Part shown: piece by piece, positions 1 through 12,092 of the stretch
How the letters are laid out: every line of letters begins with the position of its first letter
Position numbering within the stretch: the first letter of the stretch is position 1
Source of the DNA: Taiwanofungus camphoratus
Lineage: Eukaryota > Basidiomycota > Agaricomycetes > Polyporales > Taiwanofungaceae
Assembly (NCBI GenBank): GCA_003999685.1
Contig: CP021220.1
Span: forward strand, 1,488,001-1,552,000
DNA length: 64,000 bases
Direction: 5' to 3'
Notes under the pieces: generated by a model
Seen by the model: the letters and a program-made list of their open reading frames with translations, nothing else
What the model was told of the DNA's origin: nothing
Database searches by the model: none
Position numbers and translations under genes: made by a program

Positions 1-77
1 GTGTTGCGCGCGTCCTGCAGGGTCGCGACAACGCCCGCCTCGGGCTCGAGGGCATTGGACTTGCGCTTGGGTGCCAT
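1..77 (-). CDS. Start of an unidentified gene (cut by window edge)
   Basis: An ATG on the minus strand at 77 opens a frame that runs to the left edge without a stop. It encodes about 25 residues starting MAPKRKSNALEPEAG. The lysine-rich start resembles that of many nuclear proteins, but the piece is too short to identify. It lies head-to-head with the IES2 gene at 416, which makes an N-terminus here plausible. A chance ATG cannot be excluded. Confidence 0.45.
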   Translation of the reverse strand, partial: MAPKRKSNALEPEAGVVATLQDARN

Positions 78-415
78 TATATGCGCGTTGTTGGTGGTAA
101 TATGGGTGTCCTCTCGTTTTATTTGGTCCCGCTAAGAAAGTGGGGACGTGGTGATAGAAAAGGGGGGACGGGGCGCGAGTAACCGTGACAGGCCGCCGTA
201 ACGCGGGAGAGCCCAGACGCGGTCAACCACGGTGCTCCAGTACCGTGACCGCGCCTGGCGCGTGACGCTACGCGTTGTGTGACGCGGCAGCCCGAGGGCC
301 GAGTCGCACGGGTCTCAGGGGCGAGGGGCGTCGGGCGCTTGCGCTGTGTGTGCGTGCGCCACAGCGAGTGCGAGTAAGTAGTGCCGAGATTCGCAGACGT
401 GCGGCGTGGATCGCG
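78..415. promoter_or_regulatory. Head-to-head intergenic region
   Basis: This 338-base stretch lies between the partial minus-strand gene and the IES2 start. It is GC-rich and rich in CpG, with several near-repeats of gcgtgac/gtgacgc around 240-285. Long overlapping frames on both strands here look like by-products of GC richness. No gene is supported. Confidence 0.4.
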
Positions 416-1952
416 ATGGCGCAGCGAAGCGCGGATGCGCACGACGAGTCGGACGACGCCAGCGGTGCGTGTCTCCCTCCCTAGCACCGTGCCGCCCAGC
501 CCAGACCCACACGCCTGCTCCCCGCCAGATATGCAGATGAGCCAGTCTGACGCAGACCAGATCGACATGGACGTCGACGTGGACGACGAGGCGCCCCCGC
601 CGGACGCGCACGACGAGGAGGGCCCGCCGAGCGACAAGGACGTGGATGTGGATGTGGACGTGGATGTAGAGGACGACGACGACGTCGCAGAGGTGCGTGT
701 GCTCCGTCTGCCTCCCTGCCCGGACGTGCTCACAGGGTAGCGACTTGTCCGCGCCCGCCAGGCCGCCTCGGAGCCCGATGCACTGTCCTCGCCCCCTCCA
801 GAGCAGCACGAGCCCGAACCCGAGCCCGCGCCCGTGCAGCCGCGCCTCAAGATCAAGCTCCGGCTCCCTCCCCAGGCCAGTTCCGCGTCGAGCGTGGTGC
901 CGACGCCCGACGATGCGCACCTGTCTTTGCGGCGCGGTGCATCTCGAGGTCCGCCCTCGCGCTTCGTGTTATGTTGCGATCCGTGTGCTCACGATGGATG
1001 ACGAACTCTGTGCAGACGATTACATCGAGTCGGAGGATTCTGAAGACGAAGACGGTGCTCAGTCTACCCGCTCCACCTCCGTCGCGACTACGGGCACCGC
1101 CGGCAGGCCCTTGACCGCCCGCCAAGCCGTCCTCGCCAATGTCGTCGACTCTTCTCATGTATCTCTAGGTGTGTGATTTTATGCCCGATACTCTATTCTT
1201 TTTGCGAGCAATGTCTCTCTTCTTCTCTTCCGTTTCCCGCTAGTGTGCCAACCTCTCACTAAATGCGCGACCTTATCTTCTGCGCAGCCGAACCACCCAA
1301 CCCCCGCAAGAAGAAACCTCTGACAGAGATCGAAATTGCCCTGAAACGAGAAGAAACAGCACGCAAGCGGCGCAACTTGACTGAGAAGAAACTCGAGGAC
1401 GAAAAGGTACGGCGTTCTCCTTCACATAAGCCTTCCCGCACCCCATCTACTTACGCGACTCCATCGCCGCAGGCGGAAACAATAAATCGCCTACTGAAAA
1501 AGCAGTCCCGCGCGAAGGGTAAGCGAAACGCACTCTCCACTGCAGACGACCGCCCTGCGCCGCTCGCGTCTGCGTCCAACGCCGTAGAAGCTGAAGCTGA
1601 GGACGGCGCCGATGCGAGCGCGGCCCCCGCACCGCCGGTGGCCACGATGTACCGGTGGATATCCAGCACGCGGGCAGGACCCGGCAAGGCCGACGGCGGG
1701 GAGGGCGAAAAAATGGTGCTATCGTTTTCCGTCCCGGCCGCTGCGCTCTCGGACGCTCGGGAGACGGGCTCCAGGCCTGCGGAGATGCAGACTGAGGGCA
1801 CTGGTAACCAGGGACAGGGGAAGGAGAGCGTGCAGCCTCGGTGCGACGTGCAGGGCTGTTCCGAGCGGAGAAAGTATCGCCTTGTGAAGGATTGGCGAAG
1901 GGGGGCGTGTAATATGGGACACCTGAAGGTCCTCGAGGCGCAGTCGGGGTGA
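416..1952 (+). CDS. IES2: INO80 complex subunit IES2 (PAPA-1 family)
   Basis: The product is the IES2/INO80B subunit of the nuclear INO80 chromatin-remodelling complex, which stimulates nucleosome sliding by the Ino80 ATPase. Six exons fit one frame: 416-464, 529-692, 762-936 (alternative donor at 949), 1016-1168, 1288-1406 and 1473-1952, giving about 379 aa. The N-terminal third is acidic and disordered, with a run of DVDVDVDV. A short basic/hydrophobic RLKIKLRLP segment follows. The family core is clear: LTARQAVLANV, then LTEIEIALKREETARKRRNL, then ETINRLLKKQ. The C-terminus holds the small zinc-binding region CDVQGCSERRKYRLVKDW ending in CNMGHLKVLE. The start at 416 is the first ATG whose exon joins the acidic exon in frame. 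Identification is strong; only the end of exon 3 is ambiguous. Confidence 0.9.
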
Positions 1953-2300
1953 CCCGCTGAAGCGGGGCGAGTTCGTTCCGTGTGTGGGTGGCATGACCTT
2001 GATTCCAGTAAAAGTTGAGTAAGACTCAACATACATGCAGTGTATTACTATAAGTATGTGATGTTGTTCTTTGTATTCGCTCGATCGTCATTCTGTAATC
2101 TAGGAAGATTAACTATAAGGGAGGATACACGTCAAGTCCCATGCTTGCCCTAGCCATATACCGAGGTGCTGATCCCATACTCAGCATTTCCAAACAATCC
2201 TATATCACGCAACGCTCTTCGAATTCTGAATATTATATTCACGTAAAGCAATGCATACAACGTCCAGAGACAGACATTGGAAAAGTAAAGTGTACGGAAA
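1953..2300. other. Convergent intergenic region
   Basis: This 348-base AT-richer stretch lies between the stop codons of IES2 and the surface-protein gene. It should hold both 3' untranslated regions. No gene, repeat or RNA signal is visible. Confidence 0.5.
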
Positions 2301-3672
2301 TCAGATGAATACACAGTGACCCAGGATAAGAACGAAGGATACAGATACGCAGAACGTCCACCAAAACGTTAGGGAGAACACCAAAAGACGCAATGAAGCG
2401 GAATTGACAGGGAGGAATCCTCCAGTAGGGCTCGTCTGGGTCATCCCAACTGCCATGGTTGTCACCATCGTCTTCCTGTTACAATGACGAAACGGCATCG
2501 CAGCAGTAATGTAAATTGACAGCACAGCGGCGCAAATTGGTGGAACTCACGTTGAGGTGAACTCAATGGTAGTGCCGGGAGCAGTGGTCGTGCTGATTAT
2601 CGTCTCCAGAGAAGTAGATACGACTGTGATCGACTCCACCGCCGTCTTGGTCGCGGTGACCGTGATGACCTCGCTTGAGCCGTTGACCATGGTCGTGACG
2701 GTCCCGTTCCTAGACATGGTAGTAAATCCCGAGGAGATCGGTGTAGAGCTCCCTGGATATGATGATCCGGGAGGTTCAACGACGATGGTGGCGGGGAGGC
2801 TTGTGGGTACCACAGTGATGGCTGATGTGACACCGGAAGGCGCAGCTGTCACCGTGATGCCGCCTGTGGATGTCCCGTATGCGTAACTGGTACTCTCGTT
2901 GGACTCGGCACGATTGGCTATATGCCTCGCCAAAGGGAAACGTCCGGGCTGAACGTATAGAGCATTGGCTCCTTGATGAGAGTCGCACGAATCTGATTGC
3001 GCGTCATTTTGCACCAGTATAGGGACTGCGAGAGCTTCATCGCGACTACTGAACCGTGTGCGGTCGTACAAGGTGAGCTTTGGCGGAGATTTTCAGACAT
3101 ATTTCGAAATATAGAAATCGATGATTTTGCGCACATTGTATTCTCCAGCACTAAGGCATGAGGGTATTGGCCACCTGAAAAATCTGGTGGCGTAGTCCTT
3201 GTGGTTGTCAAGATGTTGTTCGATTGAAATAGATATGTTCAGTGAAGCTTTGCGAGAAATCAGATTCATATCTAGCTTATCTGGGCTTGACCAGAGAAAT
3301 GCGGTGTCTCCGGACATCTGTGGAGAATGTCTGATGAACGCATTGATACAGAACTGTCGGGCACACTGACGCGCAAGATAATTTCAGCAATATTTCCCAC
3401 CTGCCAAACACTGGAGAGATTTAGAGGTTGTAAAATCGAGAGATCAAGGAGGCACCGTACGAGTTGGGCAGAGGAGACTGGAAGGTAATGCGGGCCTGCC
3501 CATCTGCCGCAGGCTCGGCGACGACACCTGAGGCGGTTGAACTGACAAGAAAGCAGATAGCGACAAGAGAAACGAATGCAAAGCTAAGACGCGATGACAG
3601 CACCGAGAAGATATCGACAGAAGCAGTTCGAGAACGATGATGAAAGCGGGCCAGCACCTTCAAACGAGCCAT
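2301..3672 (-). CDS. Ser/Thr-rich secreted, probably GPI-anchored surface protein
   Basis: Exon 1 (ATG at 3672) encodes MARLKVLARF followed by a hydrophobic stretch FAFVSLVAICFLV, which looks like a signal peptide or signal anchor. The next exons read DTAFLWSSPDKLDMNLISRK and then SCLSAGEYN joined to LTLYDRTRF. This has the look of a secreted beta-sandwich domain. A Ser/Thr/Val-rich stalk follows, with repeats such as TVTAAPSG and ITVVSTSLET. The last exon (about 2301-2450) adds a terminal hydrophobic segment, LRLLVFSLTFWWTF onward, with no basic residues after it, as in GPI-anchor signals. At least four introns are needed. The first exon junctions are uncertain. I do not recognise the family; a cell-wall or plasma-membrane location is inferred from layout. 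Confidence 0.65.
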
Positions 3673-3950
3673 TGTGTTTACGATTTCAGGTGCGAGCCTT
3701 GAATGTACTGCTCTGTCTTTGAAAAAAAGGAGCCAAAACGGGCCTCTGCGAAGAGGTACTATGCAAACATGCGCGAGCCTGTCCCGCTGGAGACGGTTAC
3801 CTGCACGCGGTAACTTAAAGAAATACACAATTCGACCGGTTGCTGGGCCTCCTTGCCTCGATCACGATCAAGATCAAGATCTTCTGTAAAATCACGTGGC
3901 ATCCCTTGCACGCGTCTGTCACGTTTTTGACATTTACTGCGACGACCACA

Positions 3951-5171
3951 ATGACTGCAGAGACTACACCACCATCAAATGCCACGGCGTCTTCTAGCAA
4001 GACCTCTCTGTATGAAGGCAGCACACAATACCGTCATTGGCGTTTCTCATCAGAGCAGCTCGCACAAACTCGTGCAGCCCTGAACGGAGCTGCCGTCTCT
4101 GTCATTCGCAACACTTTTGAAGCAGACTCGGCACGTCGACCCTGTTTCACCATGTTATTCCCTCGCTAAAGCTTCATGTTCTAGCCAGGCTCATCTTCAG
4201 GAGTTTCCTTCTTAACCGCAGACGAAGAACACTTGCTCGTCAAGCTATATGTTGGCAAGATTTCCCAGTTATGCGGGCACTTCAGATTTCCGGAGGAGGT
4301 TGAGGCTACCGCTGTGACATACCTTAAAAGATTCTATCTAAAGAACACTGTGATGGATTGGCATCCGAAGAATGTCATGTAAGCTTATCGCGTCTGCTTT
4401 CTTGGTTGTTGGTAAAACGGGTCATGAAGAGCAGGTTGACTGCATTATTTCTGGCCACGAAAACTACGAATCATCCAATATCTCTCGAAGCGTATACTTC
4501 ACATATTCCGAAAACTGCCCCATCAGATGTGCTTGACCTCGAATTTCTTGTAGCCCAGAGTCTGGGATTCGACTTTGCCATATGGCACGCGCATAGAGCG
4601 CTGTGGGGCCTTTGGCTTGATATCCAGGTACGCGCTTGCCATTGTTCGAGCTGGTAGGTCACGTCGTCTCACGCACACGTAGAGTCTTCCGGACACACCA
4701 ATGGATGAGCTTAGAAAGGTCTATGATATCGCGCTGAAGCATGTTCGCGCATCACGGTTGACGGACGCCGAGCTTATATATGCACCTTCCCAAATTGCTC
4801 TCGCTTGCCTATCCCTCGCGTCCCCTTCCCTCGCCTTGTCCTGGGCGCATTCAAAATTCCCCACTGTGCAAGATCCCCCGGCGCTCACTGTCATCGAGCC
4901 GATCAAGCTTACGATAACAACGCATGGCGCCCCACCAGATGTGGAGGCGGTTCGCGAGGTTGACCGACGGCTGAAGCTGTGCAAGAACCCAGAGAAGGTG
5001 GTGGGTAGCAATGCCTACCTGAAGAGACAAGAGGAAGCGGAACGCAAAGCGGAAGAGAAGCGGAAACGGAAGGCAGAAGAAGTCAGGAAGGCCATGGAAG
5101 ATGGCGACCCGTTCGGGAGTGAACTCGCGGGGAAAGCGGGATTAGACGACGATGATGACGACGACGATTGA
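3951..5171 (+). CDS. CCL1: Cyclin H (TFIIH/CAK kinase cyclin, CCL1/Mcs2 type)
   Basis: Cyclin H partners the Kin28/CDK7 kinase in TFIIH, which phosphorylates the RNA polymerase II C-terminal domain. The start reads MTAETTPPSN followed by the family signature SLYEGSTQYRHWRFSSEQL. After an intron come FLTADEEHLLVKLYVGKISQLC and ATAVTYLKRFYLKNTVMDWHPK, the first cyclin box. LTALFLATKT follows after an intron that splits the Met codon (AT|G). The next part, LDLEFLVAQSLGFDFAIWHAHRAL, is characteristic of cyclin H. The last exon, after the junction LDIQ|SLPDTP, gives LIYAPSQIALACLSLASP of the second cyclin box. The C-terminus is a Lys/Glu-rich helix (RKAEEVRKAMEDGDPF) with an aspartate run. It is convergent with nothing close; the next gene follows on the same strand. 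Confidence 0.92.
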
Positions 5172-5694
5172 TTGTCTGATTGTTCTCATGCCTCTTGGTA
5201 TGCTTTGATGAGCTTCGGCAGGCTCATACCCATCACGCTGATGGCCATGGAGACCTCGTTCGAGGTACAATACGGTCTTTGGACGCCAATCTAGTTCGAC
5301 GCGCTGATCGGACGTTTCCTCCAAAAGGTTGCGAATTTGAGTGGTTCCTCGACCTAGCAGATGGGATAGTATGTAATCGAACAGCTTAGAGGGTGTGACA
5401 ATAAATAAGTGGATTTCAAAGCTGAGAGCGCCCGCGCCGTCAGACGACCAGCGGCATGTCCTCAGCACGCGTGTTGCCGCGTAGCTACGCTACCGCCCTA
5501 CTTTGAGCCGTTTCAAGGCTTCAAGTCAAACTGTTTCCTCCTCTCACCTAAGCACTTTCGTCCCACCCAGAGAAACGGTCGTTGGCCATTAGACACGAGG
5601 TGGCCTTTAGCTGCCTGTTTCTATCCTTGCTTGGGGCGCTATCATCAGTCTCGCTGGCGACGACTCGTACATAGTACCTCTCAGGTCCCCGAAC
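5172..5694. other. Intergenic region between two tandem genes
   Basis: This 523-base stretch separates the cyclin H stop from the ATG of the CNH-like/GYF gene. The frames across it do not join to either neighbour. It is best read as 3' UTR plus promoter and leader. The part nearest 5695 is pyrimidine-rich, as fungal core promoters often are. Confidence 0.45.
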
Positions 5695-8600
5695 ATGACT
5701 TCGCCTCCAGCTGGCCTTTCCTCGGACCACATCGATGTTAACCTCGCATCTTCGAGTTCTCCACCGCCCATACCCTTTGATCAATGGAGTGACGCCCATG
5801 ACACGATAGAGACCGATGACGAGAGAGACATCCAGGAAACCATACAGCGTGGGGACTCGGAGGATTTGACCTTGAGGGTTGACAAGATACCTGCTCCCGA
5901 CAAAATGCATGATATTGGGACTCCATCGCCCACCAACCTAGAGCCCAACGCGGAAGAGCGTGCCTCTGACGCCGACGCTACAAGCGTGCACAGCATGCCT
6001 GTTGTCCAGGTCACCGAGCCTAGCAGTCCTGCTAGTACTGCGCCTTTGACAGCACCGAGCGCCTCGTCTAGGTTCCCTTCATCCCCTAGTACGAACCTAG
6101 CGCCGCCTTCTCCCGCGTTGCAGCAGTCGAGGCGCAACCGGAATCGTTCCGCCCTCATCGATGTAAGTGTTTCTCTGGTCGCATCTCGTCTAGCCCACTA
6201 ACTTCAACAGAATCGAGCGTCCAACCGGCTCTCCGGATTCCTCTCCTCCCTCATCCACCGTCGCGACCACACACCATCATCGATCGCGGAGGCAAGTGCC
6301 TCAGCTTCCTCGGTTCCTCACTCATCTTCACGAGGATCATCACCTGCCCCTTCTCGCCCGTCCACTCCTCCGCCTCGGTTGTCACCCCCATCGTTGAATG
6401 ACTTAGGCCTTACTTTGTCTTCGCTCACTACTCATCTTCTTCCGTCTAATTCCAGTACCCCGCCTTCAAGCGGAGTATTCCTTAGTCCGCATTATCTGCT
6501 CTTGTGTCATGCGCAAGGACTGGATGTCTTACCGCTCCTTACGCCTCCTGCGCCGCAGCCCTATGCTTTAGTCAGAAGAGTACCCTTCAAGAGTGTCGTT
6601 ATCATGGAACATCGTGGTGTGCTCGTGGCCATTGCGGGTAGGAGGAACGGCGTACGAGTCTATGCATTGGAAGAAGTAAAGCGCGCGGTGGAGTGGAGGA
6701 TCGATGTAGAGGTCCGGAGAGAGCAGGACCGAGCCCGGAGGGAAGAAGCGAAGCGGGGTCCAGTGTCAGCAGTGAGCGCCCTCCACCGTGACATCGAGAA
6801 GAAATTAGTTGCAGGAAAAATCTCAGAGAAGGCATCTACATCCCCAGTAGTAAATGGAGGAAAGAGCAACCAGGCTCGCAGGTCTTCAGTATCTGTTGTT
6901 CCTCCAGTCTCTGCACTTACTCGTTCACGTACGCAATTGAATAAGAGGCCCAGGACAGCGGAGAGTCCGACAGAGCCTCCAGCGATACGGGCTTCTGCGT
7001 GCTCTCCAATGGGCCCTCCACCGGCATACACGAACCCTTCTCCATCATCTCGCCCAGTAGATCCCCCGTCAGCGATCTCGCTTACACCGTCGCGCTCCCG
7101 TGCGACATCTCTCAACGAAGTCCTTGCTGGCTCACTGAGCCGGAGGCATACTGGTGACTTCCACATTGATCGAGATGATGACCAGAATGACGACTCAAAA
7201 GCCGACTGGTCTTCAAGTGACGATGAGGCCATTAACGTGATGTCGGCACCCAGTGGCAGTCAAGCTCTCGACGAACGAACGAGCTCAATGGGTGCTGCCA
7301 CCGGTGCTAGCATAGCCTCGGGCGGCAACACTCGCATGGAGGTGAATCGTGCACAAACTGCACCATTATTACAGCGTCGGAATCGTCCAGCGGATTTGGA
7401 TCTCTCGTCAGCGCGGGCGAACTCCCGGGCAGATGTAGCTCCTAGCCCTCCACCTTCCCCGACTCCGACTCTTATCACATTGCGCCAGGCTTTGACCTTA
7501 TCTCCTCAAAACGGAGGAACGCTATCAAGGAGAGGGTCTGCTGTAGATGCCGCTGAACCTAATGCTGGTGTTGACGCTGATGCGGATGGCGAAGCTGATG
7601 CGGAAGCCGACGAGGAGGAAGATGTTGATGGTTTCCCGTCCTCCCCTACTACTCCTACTCGGGAACGCATCAGTCTCGCCGAGGCTCTGATGGAGAGTCG
7701 CATGCCCGAGCTTCCACCCGCAGGCTCGCTTCGTCCACAAGAAGCCATCCTCATCGGTGCTCGCAATGGTGCAGGCAATGACGAGGTTCCAGCAAGCCCG
7801 CGAACTTCTGATTCTCACACAACCTACACGAACACGAGACGAAGTACAGGGGACCAGTCCAGCCGACGATGCAGACGATGGTCAGTACTGGGTGGAGTTT
7901 TCTCTCATTCTCCCGCCAATTCGCAATCTTCGATCCCCTCTTTACCCGAATGTGCGACCCTTGAGGCTGCTTCATCCCCTCTAGGAGGTGCTGATCCAGC
8001 GATGCGAGAGCGAACGGCAAGTCAACTCACACGTTCTCAGTCCAGCCGCATAGCACCTTCAGCATCTAGCGCAACCGTTCGGCCTCCTAGTAGACCATCG
8101 ACGTCTCCCGGACCAAGCACATTGCGAGATCTCCCTTCTACTTCTAACGACCAGCCGCCTCTTCCGACTTTGCCTCCTGCGAGTACCTCGCATAACCGCT
8201 TCCTCCCTCGGATAATCACCAATGCGTTCCAATCTCGTCGGTCGGACGACCAAAGTGCTTTGCCGAGGACCGGCGACTCAGATGCAAAGAGAGCGATGGC
8301 TATCCCAATGGCACCACCAGCACCTCCTCCGAAGCTGGAATACGTGAAGCTTCCTGGGACGAAGGGGGCAGTCATGATCAAGGCAGTCGAGACTCCCAAG
8401 AAGAGGTGATTTTCCTTCGCATATGATACAAGACTATGACCTCACGTTTGTTTCCCTTCTCATAGTTTTCTAGCCATCCTGTGCGGGGAGAATGGTGAGA
8501 AAGTGGAATTGTTTGCAGGAACATATCGCACTGCTCTTGGGCTCTCTCGTACCTTCATCCTTCCCGACTCGCCAAGGTCACTTGAGTTGCAGTTACAAGG

Positions 8601-10156
8601 CGACGACCTTGTCGAAGTATTCCTGGTATTTTCGCAGAATGTGTTTGGCCTGGAACCTGCCACTGTGCGGGTGCGTGAGGTAAGAATCGGACGTGCAGAG
8701 CGAAGGGCTGCACGTCGTCGTGCTCGTGAGAACAGGACCGACCAACAGACACCCGACGCCGACGCGGAAGGTGCAGATGCAGGTGCAGGTGACGAAGAAA
8801 CTGCGGTAAATGTTACTATTCTAGCACCATCGCCACCCGTTGCCATTGAAGACGGCACACCTAGCACACCTAGTCCACTGCCAAATCTTTCTCAGGCGCC
8901 ATCACATCCATCAGATCCTCCACAGACACAGACTGAGTGTTCAAGCATGGCAGCTAATTCTACTGATGAACTTGTCACCGTGGCTGCTGCGCAGGCAAGC
9001 CCTTACACGACTTTCCAACAGCTTTCATTTGCCCCAAACTTCCCCCTAGCAACTATTGCTGATGAATATGTGATACCTCCTACGTACCCATCTTTCTTGG
9101 AGTATAGGTCTACATACGAACCCGAAGTCAATGGTAGCTCCAATGTCGATTTGTCACAGGTTCAATTTTCGCCTCCTGGTCTTCCGGTACCCGTTCCAGG
9201 CCCTCCTTCCAAATGGTTTTATCGCGATCCTAAAGGAATCGTTCACGGTGTGTGCATTTGTCGCGCTAAAGTGTTTTTTGCGAATTAACGCGTATGGCGT
9301 AGGTCCTTGGAAAGCAGCCCTCATGCAAGCGTGGTACAAAGATGGCCTACTTCCTCCAGATCTACCAGTCAGACGAGAAGAGGATACCGAATATATACTG
9401 CTCAGAGATTTGAGATTACAATGTGTGAACCCTACACATCCTTTCCGATCTGCTCCTCCTCCCCCTTCTGCACCTGAACAGTTGATCACGGATGTTTCGA
9501 AACCTCTCCTCTCTCCGATTTCTCTCTTATCTCAGCCCAAACGCTTTGGCCCTCCCGCTCTCTTTTACTCCTCGCGTGGCGGACACAGTACCGCGATCGT
9601 TGACGCACGAGGTCGATCAGTTCTCAAAGGACGCTTCTTATGGAGCTCAGATGACCAAGATGACTACCCACCATCTACAGTCAAATTGGGTGATGTGAAG
9701 AGACTAGAGGCGTTCGACGTGGCGGACCGCGCAGTGCTGGTGGCTATGCGACAAGGTGGTCTCGAGGTGGTTGACTTTGGAGATGCGTTGCTGCGTCCAG
9801 CGGATTACTCACGTACAATGTATCCTAACTTTCAACCTCCCTCCTCGAGCATTAGCAGGCGTGGACCGTTCGTGTGGAAAATTGGTACACCTCTTTCACA
9901 CCAATCGTCCTCTTCGTCGTTATCATCTGTGGGCTTCATACCTTCCAAGTCCACCAACGCCGGGCCTCGGAAGAAGCAGAGCACTGGCCCGGCCAAGTCA
10001 CCAGGTCGATCCGACTATTCGTACGCGGGTGAAGTAGACTCGGACCGCTTGCAAGACGAAGTCCTGTTTCTTGGAAGAAAGGATGACGAGCTGTATCTGT
10101 GCGAAAGACGGACTAGTTCCTTCCGGATATTGAGACTATCACCAAGTATATCTTGA
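5695..10156 (+). CDS. CNH-like propeller protein with an embedded GYF domain
   Basis: Four exons join in frame (5695-6162, 6211-8405, 8466-9247, 9303-10156) for about 1432 aa. The first 220 residues are Ser/Pro-rich and disordered. A propeller-like segment follows, including YLLLCHAQGLDVLPLL and VVIMEHRGVLVAIAGRRNGV, which resembles the start of a CNH (citron) domain. A very long Ser/Pro/Asp-rich insertion separates it from FLAILCGENGEKVELF and FLVFSQNVFGLEPATVRV. The intron at 9248-9302 splits a GYF domain: KWFYRDPKGIVHG joins PWKAALMQAWYKDGLLPPDL and VRREEDTEYILL. The GYF fold binds proline-rich peptides. The C-terminus returns to blade-like strands, VLFLGRKDDELYLCERR. GYF is confident and CNH moderate. 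The role is unknown; recruitment of Pro-rich RNA or membrane factors is inference. Confidence 0.8.
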
Positions 10157-10388
10157 CATAGGGTTGATGATCTTATGTGGAGACCTGCTTTATTTTCCTT
10201 GTTGCCCGAGATATCCATGGATCCTCTTAGCATAGGCAGTTATTATTGCAATCTTCTCGTAGAGCCGCCGCATGCCCTTTTACGATTGTCGATGCCCGTA
10301 CGGTATTTTTATTGTTCAAAGAAATCGAATTCAATTAGGTCTTGTGCAATATAAACTGGAGCAAAGTGAGGTCTACTGAAATCCCAAA

Positions 10389-12092
10389 CTATCTGTATGT
10401 GCCAGCCTTCTCCAGCCTCGTACTGTTGACCCATCTGTCCGCCGCCTCCCTCTCAACCTCAACCCCGTGCTCTGATTGTAGATGTCGGCGAAGGTCGTAC
10501 GCTCGGCTGAAGACATATAGACATGCAACATCGGAGCACGAGGCGGATGACACAGACATTCCCGACAGAACTGCCGGTAAATCTGGATATGGGCATCGAA
10601 GGATTTTTGGGTTGTCGGATTTCATCCGTGCGCGTGTGGCGTACGCATTTCCCGTAATGAAATCGATGCCCATGGGCACCGCGGCTGTTTCGCCAGCCTC
10701 GTCTGAGCTATCACATGTCTCCGACTCGGAGCTCGAAGACGAATGAGCGGAGTGAACCTTCGCCATATGTCGCTGTAAGAGGTGCTTGTAACCGAATGCC
10801 CGTTGGCAACCTGAGTACGAGCAGACAAAGTCTCGACGGCCAAGGTGAAAAACGTTGTGATGCGTAGTCAAGGCCTTTTTCTGACAAGATACGCATCAGC
10901 ATTACGGGCGGTCTACGACATGACATTTCTTACAGATTTGAAGTCTTTGCTACAGCCTGCCTCTTGGCAGATCCAATCTCTGCCGACTTCCCCGCCTCTG
11001 CGCCGTTTGAGAGGCCTTTCCTCCTCTTCATCTTCATCGGCGGATTCGGCCACAGCTTTCTCTAATTGAGTTTCAAGATCACGCTCCGCATGCAGTTTGA
11101 GGTGCGCTCGCAGGCCCTTTTGTGCGGTGAAGGTTTTGCCATTGCAAGAAGGATGGGGACAGATGGGCGGGTGAGCAGTGCGCATGTGGTGTTGCAGGGC
11201 AGACCATGTTGGGTAGTAAGTTGCTGGCTGGTTTGTAGCTGGCAGACATGTCTGGTGAACGCAAGTGTAGCGTTTTTCTGGAGTCAAGAACATAAGGTAA
11301 CGATAAGACTACAACGACACTGCAGGGAGAACAAGCTTGCCATTATGGGTTTTCACATGCGCACGCAACTTTTGACTGGTAGTAAATGATTTCGTACATG
11401 CGACAGACTCGCAGCGGTATGGCTTGGTTCCAGGGGGGGAATGAGCGGCACAGATATGCACCCGAAGCTGATGGTGCTTAGAGAACGAAGCTTCGCACAA
11501 AGCTTCACTACACTGTATTGTGGCCACGTCAGGCTCGGTCAATCCTTAGTGAAGACGAGCTGACCTTGAAAGGTTTTTCTCCTCTATGAAGCCTCTCGTG
11601 GACGCGGAGGTGTTGCGTCGTCCAGAAGCGCTTGTTGCATTCGGGTTCCTCGCAGACGAACGGTTTCGCGGAGTCGGGTAAATGAGTCCGCGCATGCGCT
11701 TGCAAGTGGGTGTCACGGAAGTACGATTTTTTGCAGGTAGCACAGACATGTGGTCTCTAGAAAGCCTAGGTGAGGCAAAGGCGTGGGAGAACATCGGAAG
11801 CACGTACATCACCAGTGTGGGCTCTTTGATGCTCTGCTAGACGGGATGGCTTGGTATAAGCCTTATCACAGCCGACATAGGTGCATCTGAACCGTCTTTT
11901 TGGTTGGCTAACTTGACTTGTGGAAGGGCCATAGTCGACATGTCCAGAAAGAGTAGGGCCAGCGTCATACTCAGATTCGGAAGGATTGCAACTCGGAGAC
12001 GGAGAAGAGGCAAGACGGAGGATGAAAGGTGAAGTTGTCCTCTTGCGTTTTCTGAGAAGTACAGTCGTACCAGACAACGAAGAGTCTGCCAT
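10389..12092 (-). CDS. TFC2: Transcription factor IIIA (C2H2 zinc-finger, 5S rRNA genes)
   Basis: TFIIIA binds the internal promoter of 5S rRNA genes and recruits TFIIIC. The protein has nine clear C2H2 fingers and a tenth degenerate one across at least five exons. Finger 1 is FRCTYVGCDKAYTKPSRLAEHQRAH, spaced as CX4CX12HX3H. Finger 2 starts at PHVCATCKKSYFRDTHL. Finger 3 includes FVCEEPECNKRFWTTQHL. Fingers 4-5 are separated by the linker PPGTKPYRC. Finger 6 has a long Cys-Cys spacer, and finger 7 is CPHPSCNGKTFTAQKGL. Fingers 8-9 are DWICQEAGCSKDFKS and FVCSYSGCQRAFGYKHL. After an acidic, Ser-rich linker comes a terminal finger with YVFSRAYDLRRHLQSEH, as in fungal TFIIIA. The start at 12092 (MADSSLSG) is chosen; a frame open to 12143 offers an alternative. 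It is convergent with the CNH-like/GYF gene. Confidence 0.88.

Noticed and set aside
119-920. Two 200-residue frames opposite IES2
   Set aside because: They are shadows of a GC-rich, acidic-repeat coding region. Thr/Ser and His/Val runs mirror the Asp/Val codons of IES2.
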